A DNA stretch of 64,000 nucleotides. It comes from Clostridia bacterium (GTDB lineage: Bacteria; Bacillota_A; Clostridia; Christensenellales; Aristaeellaceae). A program made the position numbers and the translations under genes. The DNA lies in the NCBI GenBank assembly GCA_017399225.1, contig JAFQEB010000085.1, positions 11,828 to 75,827 on the forward strand. Direction: 5' to 3'. Under the pieces are notes generated by a model that was given only the letters and a program-made list of their open reading frames with translations, did not search any database and was not told the origin of the DNA. This document shows positions 34,312-42,114 of this stretch, in pieces (the first letter of the stretch is position 1; each line of letters opens with the position of its first letter).

Positions 34312-34345
34312 GGGCTTCCGGAGCGAAAGATCCGGGAGCCCTTTT
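34312..34345 (+). terminator. Intrinsic terminator before the ferredoxin gene
   Basis: GGGCTTCCGG pairs with CCGGGAGCCC (34312-34321, 34332-34341) with one mismatch, followed by four T. It ends a transcript coming from hpf or from the unassigned region. Confidence 0.8.
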
Positions 34346-34376
34346 ATGGCAGCACATATGTAAGGAGGCGTACCCC

Positions 34377-34565
34377 ATGGACAATGTGAAACGGATCGTG
34401 GACAGCGGCGTATGCACTGGCTGCGGCGCCTGCCTGGGCTGCGAGCACCTGCGCCTGGAGCGCAGTCCGCTGGGATTTGACGTTCCCGCACCGGATGACG
34501 GCTGTATCCGCTGCGGCAAGTGTGTGGCCGCGTGCGTCTTTGATCCGCTGCGGGAGGACGACTGA
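34377..34565 (+). CDS. Ferredoxin, 4Fe-4S
   Basis: 62 residues with two cysteine clusters: CTGCGACLGC near residue 13 and CIRCGKCVAACVF near residue 43. The second follows the CxxCxxCxxxC rule without the usual proline; the first also gives four cysteines, so two clusters are possible. Cytoplasmic low-potential electron carrier. TAAGGAGG lies eight bases before the ATG. Single gene between two terminators. Confidence 0.9.
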   Translation: MDNVKRIVDSGVCTGCGACLGCEHLRLERSPLGFDVPAPDDGCIRCGKCVAACVFDPLREDD

Positions 34566-34570
34566 AAAGC

Positions 34571-34606
34571 AATGGGAGCTGTCGCATGTGCGGCAGCTCC
34601 CATTTG
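34571..34606 (+). terminator. Terminator of the ferredoxin gene
   Basis: AATGGGAGCTG and CAGCTCCCATT pair perfectly (34571-34581, 34594-34604), with a CGCA-TG-TGCG inner stem and a short T tract. Confidence 0.85.
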
Positions 34607-34684
34607 TCGTGTTCAATTCGCAGCAAGATCAGCCAGGCGCGTACTATGCAGAAGCCGTATGCGCGCATACGCCGGTCGGAGGGC

Positions 34685-34927
34685 TCAGCCCTTCTTGCCG
34701 AACAGGCCCTTCAGCTTGCCCAGCAGGCCGGTAGCCTTCTTGGCAACGTCTTCGATGTCGATCTTGGCCATGACGCCCTGGACGACCGCGTCGAGCTGCT
34801 CATCGGGCAGGTCGATGCCGATCAGGCCCTCGATGGTCTTGGTGGGGTTGGCCTTGAACTTGGCCAGCAGGCCGTCGTCGCCCTGCAGCTTTTCCAGCAC
34901 ATCGGCAATGATCTTCTGAATATCCAT
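34685..34927 (-). CDS. Small helical protein with cationic amphipathic C-terminus, unknown function
   Basis: 80 residues. The N-terminal part (KIIADVLEKLQGDDGLLAKF, then NPTKTIEGLIGIDLPDEQLD) resembles in look the Nif11-like leader and NHLP type small proteins; the C-terminal 18 residues (KKATGLLGKLKGLFGKKG) form a positively charged amphipathic helix with glycines. No cysteine. AAAGGAGG precedes the ATG and a good promoter (34976) drives it. It may be a structural or membrane-active peptide, or a leader for a modified peptide; no modifying enzyme or exporter is adjacent. Homology is a guess from composition. Confidence 0.75.
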   Translation of the reverse strand: MDIQKIIADVLEKLQGDDGLLAKFKANPTKTIEGLIGIDLPDEQLDAVVQGVMAKIDIEDVAKKATGLLGKLKGLFGKKG

Positions 34928-34975
34928 GTGATTTCCTCCTTTTCGCGGCGGCGCCGGCCGCCCTGCGTTGGTATT

Positions 34976-35004
34976 ATCATACACCTAAAATGGGCGTGAT
35001 GCAA
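34976..35004 (-). promoter_or_regulatory. Promoter of the small helical protein gene
   Basis: TTGCAT-N17-TATGAT on the minus strand, about 50 bases before the ATG. Confidence 0.7.
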
Positions 35005-35039
35005 GGGATTGCGCAAAATCTTCACGCATCGGTCACAAT

Positions 35040-35357
35040 TTATCCGTTCCAGCTTTCCAGCGTATCCTGGGCCAGGCGGAGGAATTCGCTGAGCTTCATG
35101 CGGTTCTCCGGGGTAAGGCTGCCGGGCAAATGCTGCTCATAAGTGTTGAGGCTGGCGCTGAGAAGATATTGGGGCGTTGTGTCCAGGGCATTGCACAGGC
35201 AGACAAGGGTCTCCAGGCTGGCGATGCGGGTGCCGCGCTCGATGTGCCCCATAAACGAGGCGGATATGCCGACCTGCTCGGCCAGCTCCTCCTGGGTCAG
35301 CGAGGCCTGGCGGCGTAATGCCCGCACCCGCTTTCCAAGATCCTTATAGTCGATCAT
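35040..35357 (-). CDS. XRE family DNA-binding protein
   Basis: 105 residues. One Cro/CI helix-turn-helix (RRQASLTQEELAEQVGISAS, continuing FMGHIERGTRIASLETLVCL) in residues 12-65 and a short C-terminal tail. Likely a transcriptional repressor. Two ATG codons are 6 bases apart; the second is 9 bases from AGGAGG and is chosen. The gene upstream in transcription order is none; the small helical protein gene follows after ~110 bases with its own promoter. Confidence 0.88.
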   Translation of the reverse strand: MIDYKDLGKRVRALRRQASLTQEELAEQVGISASFMGHIERGTRIASLETLVCLCNALDTTPQYLLSASLNTYEQHLPGSLTPENRMKLSEFLRLAQDTLESWNG

Positions 35358-35719
35358 TGTCATATTCCTCCTGCTATTGGGGATGCTGCCGTTTGCATGA
35401 TGCAGCAGGTGAACACTGCAAACAATATTTTACTTGAAGCGCAGTTTTTGATACACAGCGCAAAAGTTTGAAAATTGTACTTATGGAAGCAATTTGCTCT
35501 TTTTGTGTAAATTGCCCCCTGCCGGAAAGGCAGCATAGCGCCTCTGTAAAAAAATTTGGGAAAGGACTGTACTTTTTAAAGAATGCGTGTTATAATTACC
35601 ACTGCAGCCCAACCAGGTATCCAAGGTAGAATCCTCCATTTGGCGTCACTTGACCCCGCTGGAAGCATTGACCTATAGGTTTCGGTATGGGTGACACATA
35701 ATTTAGGAGGTTTCCCACC
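35358..35719. other. Regulatory intergenic region between XRE and zinc-ribbon genes
   Basis: AT-rich. Contains an inverted repeat GCAATTT / AAATTGC (35489-35495, 35509-35515) that could be an operator for the XRE protein, the promoter at 35568 and a 120-base leader of the zinc-ribbon gene. No gene seen. Confidence 0.6.
35568..35596 (+). promoter_or_regulatory. Promoter of the zinc-ribbon gene
   Basis: Perfect -10 TATAAT at 35591 with a poor -35 (TGTACT) at 17 bases. The leader to the start codon is ~120 bases, long for such a small gene. Confidence 0.55.
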
Positions 35720-36016
35720 ATGTACCAGGATGAAACGCTTGTCTGCCGTGACTGTAACAACGAGTTCGTGTTCTCTGCTTCCGAGCAGCAGTTCTTCGCC
35801 GACAAGGGCTTCCAGAACAAGCCCTCCCGCTGCGCCGCTTGCCGCGCTGCCCGTCGCGCCCAGAACGGCGGCAACACCGCTTCTGCTCCCCGTCAGATGT
35901 ACGAAGTGATCTGCGATGGCTGCCAGCAGCCCACTCAGGTTCCCTTCCAGCCCCGCGGCGATCGCCCCGTCTACTGCCGTGAGTGCTTCGCTGCCCAGCG
36001 CGCTGCCCGTTACTAA
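35720..36016 (+). CDS. Double zinc-ribbon protein
   Basis: 98 residues with two halves: CRDCNNEF...CAACRAARRA at the N-terminus (a zf-trcl type ribbon, CxxC-x28-CxxC) and CDGCQQ...VYCRECFAAQRAA at the C-terminus (CxxC-CxxC). Basic between the knuckles, so nucleic acid or ribosome binding is plausible, but the role is unknown. AGGAGG eight bases before the ATG, strong terminator behind. Codon use is highly biased, suggesting high expression. Confidence 0.9.
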   Translation: MYQDETLVCRDCNNEFVFSASEQQFFADKGFQNKPSRCAACRAARRAQNGGNTASAPRQMYEVICDGCQQPTQVPFQPRGDRPVYCRECFAAQRAARY

Positions 36017-36056
36017 TTAACGGCGGTTCGTCCGGCGAAAGCTGAACAGAACTTTT

Positions 36057-36089
36057 ACTCCCTGCGGTTCGCCGCGGGGAGTTTTTTTT
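36057..36089 (+). terminator. Strong intrinsic terminator
   Basis: Arms ACTCCCTGCGG and CCGCGGGGAGT around a TTCG loop (36057-36082, one mismatched pair), followed by eight T. Confidence 0.95.
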
Positions 36090-36299
36090 GTTGGTTCCGG
36101 AGGCGGGCTGGTGGCTGGCAAAGGGCAAGAAGCAGGCGTCCGACAAAAGTCTTGTTCTTCCTGTGTATTTCGCTTGCAATTTGGCATGATATGGTGCATA
36201 CTATAAGAGCGGTACGGAAAACGACCGCCGGGCAGAAAATGTCCCACTTAAACAAAAACCATTTCCTGATAACAGGATACATTGAAGGAGGAACTCATT

Positions 36300-37376
36300 A
36301 TGGATCGCGTATTTAACTTCTCTCCCGGCCCCTCTATGCTGGCTCTGCCTGTGCTGGAAAAGGCGCAGAAGGATCTGATGTGCTACGGCAACGCCGGCAT
36401 GTCCGTGATGGAGATGTCCCACCGCAGCAAGATGTACACCGACATCTATGACAAGACGGTGGCGGATCTGCGCGCGGTGATGAACATCCCTGACGACTAC
36501 GACGTGCTGTTCCTGCAGGGCGGCGCGACGGAGCAGTTCTCCGCGATCCCCCTGAACCTGATGAAGACTGGCAAGGCCGACTACGTCGACTCCGGCAACT
36601 TCGCGCACCTGGCTGCTGAGGAAGCCAAGCGCTACGGCACGGTCAACATCGCTGCCTCCAGCCGCGAGGACAACTACACCTATGTGCCGGACATGAAGAC
36701 CGCCAACTTCTCCGACGATGCGGATTACGTCCACATCTGCCAGAACAACACCATCTACGGCACCCGCTACATCGAGCTGCCGGATGTCAAGGCTCCCATC
36801 GTGGCGGACTGCTCCTCCATGATCCTCTCCGAGCCCATGGACGTGACCAAGTACGGCGTGATCTACGCCGGTGCGCAGAAGAACATCGGCCCCAGCGGCC
36901 TGTGCGTCATGGTGGTCAAGAAGGATCTGCTGGGCAACGCCAACAAGCTCTGCCCGAAGCTGATGAACTGGACCGTCCAGTCCGAAAAGGGCAGCATGTA
37001 CAACACCCCCAACACCTGGGGCATCTACCTGGCCGGCCTGACCTTCGAGTGGCTGCTCTCCATCGGCGGCATTGACGCCATCTACAAGGTCAACCAGGAG
37101 AAGGCTGCGATGCTGTACGACTTCCTGGACAACTCCAAGCTGTTCAAGGCGACTGCCCAGAAGGAATACCGCAGCCTGATGAACGTGACCTTCATCACCG
37201 GCGATGCGGACAAGGATGCGGCTTTCGTGAAGGCTGCTGCTGCCGAGGGCCTGGTGAACCTGAAGGGCCACCGCTCCGTGGGCGGTATGCGCGCGAGCAT
37301 CTACAATGCGATGCCTGTGGAAGGCGTGCAGAAGCTGGTCGACTTCATGAAGAAGTTCGAGGCCGCCAACGCCTGA
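36300..37376 (+). CDS. serC: Phosphoserine aminotransferase
   Basis: 358 residues. PLP enzyme converting 3-phosphohydroxypyruvate to phosphoserine. Start FNFSPGPSMLALPVLEKAQ, the HRSKMY motif, GGATEQFSAIP, the PLP lysine in YAGAQKNIGPSG (about residue 195) and the C-terminal KGHRSVGGMRASIYNA are all those of SerC. AAGGAGG before the ATG. It heads a serine synthesis pair with the dehydrogenase 256 bases downstream; serB is not in the window. Confidence 0.97.
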   Translation: MDRVFNFSPGPSMLALPVLEKAQKDLMCYGNAGMSVMEMSHRSKMYTDIYDKTVADLRAVMNIPDDYDVLFLQGGATEQFSAIPLNLMKTGKADYVDSGNFAHLAAEEAKRYGTVNIAASSREDNYTYVPDMKTANFSDDADYVHICQNNTIYGTRYIELPDVKAPIVADCSSMILSEPMDVTKYGVIYAGAQKNIGPSGLCVMVVKKDLLGNANKLCPKLMNWTVQSEKGSMYNTPNTWGIYLAGLTFEWLLSIGGIDAIYKVNQEKAAMLYDFLDNSKLFKATAQKEYRSLMNVTFITGDADKDAAFVKAAAAEGLVNLKGHRSVGGMRASIYNAMPVEGVQKLVDFMKKFEAANA

Positions 37377-37394
37377 TAGGGAAAAGCGAAAGGG

Positions 37395-37490
37395 TTAAGG
37401 GCCGACGGCCCTTACGGGGTCCAGGGCCGCGGAGGCCCTGGCGCAGGTGGAGGGGTGCGGAGCCCCTCCCCGCCGGAGGCCCCGGGCCGC
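37395..37490. repeat. Interspersed GC-rich element, copy 3
   Basis: GGGTTAAGGGCCGACGGCCC, GTCCAGGGCCGCGGAGGCCCTGG and GGGGTGCGGAGCCCC: palindromic modules like those at 24895 and 32100, here filling the start of the serC-serA gap. Confidence 0.65.
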
Positions 37491-37513
37491 AGCCCGAAAA
37501 CCGTCACAACGCC

Positions 37514-37549
37514 TTTGAAATATCCTCCGGAAACGGAGGATATTTCAAA
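37514..37549. other. Perfect 16-base-pair hairpin with GAAA tetraloop
   Basis: Left arm 37514-37529, GAAA loop 37530-37533, right arm 37534-37549, without mismatch, in the untranslated gap between serC and serA. No T run on either strand, so it is not a normal terminator; it may stabilise or process the mRNA. Confidence 0.85.
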
Positions 37550-37631
37550 CAGTTCAACCAACTCCAAAAGAAAAGCCATCCAGTCCAACACTTATCACCC
37601 CGGACTGACAAAACAGCAGGAGGCCAAAGCC

Positions 37632-38801
37632 ATGTTCAAGATCCAGACGCTGAACAAGATTTCTGATATCATCTACACCCAGCTGTCCGCTGACAACTAC
37701 ACCGTCTCCAACGAGGAGCCGGTGCCGGAGGGCATCCTTGTCCGCTCTGCCGCCATGCACGATATGGAGCTGGGCGAGAACCTGCTGGCCATTGCCCGTG
37801 CCGGCGCAGGTGTGAACAACATCCCGATCGACAAGTGCTCCAAGGCAGGCATCTGCGTGTTCAACACCCCCGGCGCCAACGCCAACGCTGTGGCAGAGCT
37901 GGTGATCTGCGGCCTGCTGCTGGGCAGCCGTAATATCTACGGCGGCATCCAGTGGGCGCAGGGCCTGAAGGGCCAGGGCGCGGATGTGCCCAAGCTGGTG
38001 GAAAAGGGCAAGGGCCAGTTTGCCGGCCATGAGATCCGCGGCAAGATGCTGGGCGTTGTGGGCCTGGGCGCCATCGGCCGCATCGTGGCCAACGCCGCCT
38101 GCAATGGCCTGGGCATGGATGTTATCGGCCATGACCCCTATATCTCCGTGGATAACGCCTGGGCGCTGAGCCACAAGGTCGTCCACGCGGCCAACGATGC
38201 GGAGGTCTTTGCCAAGGCTGATTACCTGACCGTGCACGTGCCGCTGAACGACAAGACCCGCGGCATGATCAACGCCGACGTCATCGCCAAGATGAAGCCC
38301 GGCGCCGTGCTGCTGAACTTCAGCCGCAATGAGCTGGTGGATAACGATGCCGTGAAGGCGGCCCTGGCCTCCGGCCAGCTGAGCGCGTATGTGGTGGACT
38401 TCCCTTCCGACGACCTGCTGGGGGTGGAGAATGTCATCGCGATCCCGCATCTGGGCGCTTCCACCGAGGAGTCCGAGGAGAATTGCGCTTCCATGGCCGC
38501 CGCGCAGATGCGCGACTACCTGGAGGTTGGCTCCATCCACAACTCCGTCAACCTGCCCGAGGTGCCCATGGGCGCCCCCGAGGCGGCCCGCGTCCTCGTC
38601 ATCCACGAGAATGTGCCCAACACCATCGCGCCCATCACCGCCTGTGTGTCTGCGGAGGGCATTAACATCACCAACCTGACCAACAAGTCCAAGAAGGACA
38701 TGGCCGTGACTGTGATGGATCTGTCCGAGCTGCCCAGCGAGCAGGCCATCGCGAACATCAAGCGCCTGCCCGGCGTGTTCCGCGTGCGTACCTTCGGCTG
38801 A
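37632..38801 (+). CDS. serA: D-3-phosphoglycerate dehydrogenase, short ACT form
   Basis: 389 residues. First step of serine synthesis, oxidising 3-phosphoglycerate with NAD. Substrate domain with VRSAAMHDM, RAGAGVNNIP and NTPGANANAVAEL; NAD fold with VVGLGAIGRIVA; catalytic set including NFSRNELVD and HLGASTEESEENC; a C-terminal ACT domain (about 320-389) that usually binds serine for feedback control. AGCAGGAGG precedes the ATG. It partners serC upstream. Confidence 0.96.
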   Translation: MFKIQTLNKISDIIYTQLSADNYTVSNEEPVPEGILVRSAAMHDMELGENLLAIARAGAGVNNIPIDKCSKAGICVFNTPGANANAVAELVICGLLLGSRNIYGGIQWAQGLKGQGADVPKLVEKGKGQFAGHEIRGKMLGVVGLGAIGRIVANAACNGLGMDVIGHDPYISVDNAWALSHKVVHAANDAEVFAKADYLTVHVPLNDKTRGMINADVIAKMKPGAVLLNFSRNELVDNDAVKAALASGQLSAYVVDFPSDDLLGVENVIAIPHLGASTEESEENCASMAAAQMRDYLEVGSIHNSVNLPEVPMGAPEAARVLVIHENVPNTIAPITACVSAEGINITNLTNKSKKDMAVTVMDLSELPSEQAIANIKRLPGVFRVRTFG

Positions 38802-38818
38802 TTTCAAATATGTAAATG

Positions 38819-38851
38819 AAAGCAGAGATCTACCGGATCTCTGCTTTTTTT
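38819..38851 (+). terminator. Terminator of the serine genes
   Basis: AGCAGAGATC and GATCTCTGCT pair around TACCG and are followed by seven T. Confidence 0.95.
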
Positions 38852-38853
38852 CT

Positions 38854-38882
38854 TTGACAGACCGCCGCATATACGGTAAACT
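38854..38882 (+). promoter_or_regulatory. Promoter of the ADH-radC-rsmG operon
   Basis: TTGACA-N17-TAAACT, starting three bases after the T run of the preceding terminator. Confidence 0.7.
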
Positions 38883-38915
38883 GATAGGGAAAGAGAACGA
38901 AAAGGGGAGAACGCC

Positions 38916-40058
38916 ATGCAGGAGATCATCCGTGGCCGCATGTCGCTGAATGAAGGGAATATCCGCAGGCTGATGGCGCAGCTGTCCGTGCAGCGCCCGA
39001 TGCTGGTGTGCGGCCGGCGCATGGCGTCCGTGTTTGCGGAGCGCACGGGGATGCAGCTGCCGGTCTTCAGCGGCTATCATCCCAACCCGGATCTCAGCGA
39101 CTGCGAGGCGGGCGCGGCGATGTACCGCGCGGACAGCTGCGACGGCCTGATCTCCCTGGGTGGCGGCTCGGCGATGGATACCGCCAAGGCCATCAAGGCC
39201 CTGCTGCTGACGGGGGACATGCCCCGGGTCGAGAAGAGCGAATTGCCGGAGGGCATCGCGCTGCCCCATGTCGCCATCCCCGGCACGGCGGGTACCGGCG
39301 CGGAGGCTACGCCCATCGCGGTGGTGTATGTGAACAATGAGAAGCTCTCCCTGGATCACCCGGCCCTGCTGCCGGAGGCAGTGCTGCTGGACGGCTCCCT
39401 GCTGGATACCCTGCCGGACTATCACCGCAAGGCCTGCGCGATGGACGCCCTGTGCCAGGGGATCGAGTCCTTCTGGGCGAAGCGGGCAACGGCGGAGAGC
39501 CGCATCCACGCCGAAAGGGCAATTCGCGGCGTGCTGGATAACCTGACGGCCTATATCGCAGGCGATGCTGACGCGCAGGACGCCATGCTGGAGGCGGCGT
39601 ACGAATCCGGCTGCGCCATCCGCATCAGCCGCACGACGGCGGCCCACGCCATGAGCTATCAGATCACCAAGAAGCTGGGCCCGGCCCATGGGCACGCCTG
39701 TATGCTGACGCTGCCCCACCTGTGGGCGCATTTGCAGGCCAACGCCGGGGCTGACGGGCTGCTGCGATCCCTGACGCAGGCGATGAGGCTTTCCCGGACG
39801 GAGGACGGGCCGCTGCTGCTGAAGGGGCTGCTGGCGGCAACGGGGCTCTTGCCGGAGGCGTTGCCGGCTGCTGATACGCTGGATGCGCTGGCAGCCTCGG
39901 TCAATGTGCAGCGGCTGGGCAATCACCCGGAGGCGCTGACGGAGGGCGAGCTGCGGCAGATCTATGTGCAGGCCCTGACCCCGATGGACGAGGATACGCT
40001 GGAAGCAGCGCTTTCCCTGTGGAGGCAATATGACCATGAAGCTCACCCCGGGCGCTGA
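38916..40058 (+). CDS. Iron-containing alcohol dehydrogenase family protein
   Basis: 380 residues. NAD(P) loop GGGSAMDTAKAIK, PGTAGTGAEATP, and the metal region AMDALCQGIESFWAKRA and GPAHGHACM with histidines for Fe or Zn. Closest in look to phosphonoacetaldehyde-reductase-like members (PhpC group), but no phosphonate genes are nearby, so the substrate is open. First gene of a five-gene plus-strand unit; AAAAGGGGAG before ATG. Its 3' end overlaps the DUF218 gene. Confidence 0.88.
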   Translation: MQEIIRGRMSLNEGNIRRLMAQLSVQRPMLVCGRRMASVFAERTGMQLPVFSGYHPNPDLSDCEAGAAMYRADSCDGLISLGGGSAMDTAKAIKALLLTGDMPRVEKSELPEGIALPHVAIPGTAGTGAEATPIAVVYVNNEKLSLDHPALLPEAVLLDGSLLDTLPDYHRKACAMDALCQGIESFWAKRATAESRIHAERAIRGVLDNLTAYIAGDADAQDAMLEAAYESGCAIRISRTTAAHAMSYQITKKLGPAHGHACMLTLPHLWAHLQANAGADGLLRSLTQAMRLSRTEDGPLLLKGLLAATGLLPEALPAADTLDALAASVNVQRLGNHPEALTEGELRQIYVQALTPMDEDTLEAALSLWRQYDHEAHPGR

Positions 40059-40677
40059 GCGCTTTATCCGGGCGGTCACGGAGTTCATCTTTGTGGAGGA
40101 TCAGCCGGAAAAGGCGGACGTGATCTTCGTGCCCGGCTCCCGCACGACGGAACATGCCATCCATGCGGCGGAACTGTACCATGCGGGCTATGCGCCCTAT
40201 GTGCTGCCCTCGGGCCGGTATGCGCTGACAAGGGGGTGCTTTGCGGGAGTTCCCGAAAAGCACCGGGCGGATTATCCGGACGAATATGAAACGGAGTGGG
40301 CCTTCCTCCGGGCGGTGCTGCGCAGGCACGGCGTACCGGACAGCGCCATCCTCCGGGAGGATCAGGCCACCTATACCTGGGAAAACGCCACCCGATCCCG
40401 GCAGGTGCTGGAGGATCGGGGGATCAGGGCCCGGACGGCCATCCTCAGTTGCCATGCCTTCCATGCGCGGCGGGCGCTGCTGTATTATCAGGCGGCCATG
40501 CCGGACGTGCGGCTGCTGGTCTGCCCGGCGTCGAAGCCCGGCTATACCCGGGATGACTGGTATCTGACCGAAAAGGGCCGCAATCGCGTGCTGGGCGAGG
40601 TACAGCGCCTGGGCGGGCAGATCAACGAGGTTTTTGCCATGATGCTGGAACAAATACCGGCGGAGGATCGTTCATAA
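40036..40677 (+). CDS. YdcF-like DUF218 family protein, soluble
   Basis: 213 residues. DUF218 fold: VIFVPGSRTTEHAIHAAELY, EDQATYTWENATRSRQVLED, ILSCHAFHARRALLYYQA. No membrane segment, unlike the second DUF218 protein at 41488. Such proteins are putative SAM- or nucleotide-binding; function unproven. Two ATG codons are possible (40030, 4 bases after GGAGG; 40036, 10 bases); the later one is given. Overlaps the ADH gene by ~23 bases. Confidence 0.85.
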   Translation: MKLTPGAERFIRAVTEFIFVEDQPEKADVIFVPGSRTTEHAIHAAELYHAGYAPYVLPSGRYALTRGCFAGVPEKHRADYPDEYETEWAFLRAVLRRHGVPDSAILREDQATYTWENATRSRQVLEDRGIRARTAILSCHAFHARRALLYYQAAMPDVRLLVCPASKPGYTRDDWYLTEKGRNRVLGEVQRLGGQINEVFAMMLEQIPAEDRS

Positions 40678-40726
40678 TATGTGGGGAGGCTCCTGGCCGC
40701 CCCGATACAGAAAGCAGGTTTACCAC

Positions 40727-41488
40727 ATGACCATGCATGACGGACACCGCAGACGTATGCGCGAGCGCTTCCGCCTGGAGGGCCTGGAGGGCTTCGCGCC
40801 CCACGAGGCGCTGGAGCTGCTGCTCTTTTATGCCCGGGCGCGGGGAGACGTCAATCCCCTGGCGCACCGGCTGCTGGAGACCTTCGGTTCCCTCAAGGGC
40901 GTGCTGGAGGCCCGGCCGGAGCAGCTGACGGCGGTGGACGGCGTGGGCGAGGAAACGGCGACGCTGCTGGCGATGATCGTGCCGCTGTTCCGCAAGTACC
41001 AGGAGTGCCTGTGTGCCGAGCGCAGGGTGCTGCGCAGCCGTCCGGCAGCGGAGAGCTACTGCGCGGCGCTGCTGGCGGGCCTGAGGACGGAGCGGCTGTA
41101 TGTGATCTCCCTGTCCTCGGCGATGACGGTGCTGGGGCAGCGGGCCGTGGGCGAGGGGAGCCTCAACGAGGTGCCCGCCTATCCGCGGCTGGTGGTGGAA
41201 ACTGCGCTGAATTACAATGCCTTTGGCGTAATCCTGTGCCACAATCACCCCGGCGGCGTGGCAGAGCCCTCGCCGGACGACGTGGCGGCGACGCAGACCA
41301 TCGAGGCCGTTCTCTCCCATCTGGGGATCCGGGTGATCGACCATATCATCATCGCAGGGAACGAGGCCTACAGCATGTCGCTGCATGAGCAGCTGAGCCG
41401 CACCGGCGTCAGGACCCGGGTGGACGGCAGGCGCTGCCGCGAAGAGGAGCAGGAGTACGTCTGGCTGGACGAAAGGAAGCTGGACTGA
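40727..41488 (+). CDS. radC: RadC family JAB-domain protein
   Basis: 253 residues. N-terminal UPF0758 helix-hairpin region (HDGHRRRMRERFRLEGLEGF, ALELLLFYARARGD, VDGVGEETATLL) and C-terminal JAB/MPN metalloprotease-like domain with CHNHPGGVAEPSPDD, giving the HxH-x10-D zinc site. Long called a DNA repair protein, the biochemical role is uncertain. Ribosome site AGCAGG is moderate. The stop codon overlaps the ATG of the next gene (TGATG). Confidence 0.93.
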   Translation: MTMHDGHRRRMRERFRLEGLEGFAPHEALELLLFYARARGDVNPLAHRLLETFGSLKGVLEARPEQLTAVDGVGEETATLLAMIVPLFRKYQECLCAERRVLRSRPAAESYCAALLAGLRTERLYVISLSSAMTVLGQRAVGEGSLNEVPAYPRLVVETALNYNAFGVILCHNHPGGVAEPSPDDVAATQTIEAVLSHLGIRVIDHIIIAGNEAYSMSLHEQLSRTGVRTRVDGRRCREEEQEYVWLDERKLD

Positions 41489-42108
41489 TGATGAAACCCC
41501 GTGGAGGAATCCGCCGTATGCTGAGCGTGCTGCTCATTTTGCTGCTGCTGGGCCTGACGTTCTATCTGAGCGTGGTGGCCATGGTCTGCTGGAAGGAAGC
41601 CAATATCCCCCCGGCGGAGGATTATGATGCGATCATCGTGCTGGGTGCGCAGGTGAAGCCGGACGGCGAATTATCCCTGCAGCTGGAGTGGCGGCTGGAT
41701 GAGGCGGCCAAGGCGTGGAAGAAGCATCCCTGCTGGATCGTCGTCTGCGGCGCCCAGGGCAGCAATGAGCCCGTCCCGGAGGCCTATGCCATGCGGGATT
41801 ATCTGATCGGAAAGAAAGTCAGCGAGGAGATGATCCTCACCGACGCCGATTCCTACAACACCCGGCAGAACATCGACAATGCCGTGAAGCTGCTGGAGGA
41901 CAAGGCTGTGGCCCGCGTGGCCGTGGTCACCAGCGATTATCATGTGCCCCGGGCCATGGCCCTTGCGGAGGACGCAGGGCTGGAGGCGTCGGGCATTGGC
42001 GCGCCTACCAAGGACGGGCTGCGCTTCTGGGCCAAGAACCATGGGCGGGAAGCTCTGGCATGGATCAAATACTGGGGGCAGAAGTATCTGCACCTTCCTT
42101 TGGAGTGA
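41488..42108 (+). CDS. YdcF-like DUF218 membrane protein (SanA-like)
   Basis: 206 residues: an N-terminal membrane helix (about 9-32) followed by an extracytoplasmic DUF218 domain (YDAIIVLGAQVKPDGELSLQ, DADSYNTRQNIDNAVKLL, VVTSDYHVPRAM). Members influence envelope barrier function; the reaction is unknown. The second DUF218 gene of this operon and only distantly similar to the first. Start overlaps the radC stop; a second ATG is directly adjacent. Confidence 0.9.
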   Translation: MMKPRGGIRRMLSVLLILLLLGLTFYLSVVAMVCWKEANIPPAEDYDAIIVLGAQVKPDGELSLQLEWRLDEAAKAWKKHPCWIVVCGAQGSNEPVPEAYAMRDYLIGKKVSEEMILTDADSYNTRQNIDNAVKLLEDKAVARVAVVTSDYHVPRAMALAEDAGLEASGIGAPTKDGLRFWAKNHGREALAWIKYWGQKYLHLPLE

Positions 42109-42114
42109 TTACAG

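Noticed and set aside
36090..36299. A T-box or other amino-acid riboswitch before serC
   Set aside because: No T-box sequence, specifier loop or terminator/antiterminator pair can be found in the 210 bases.
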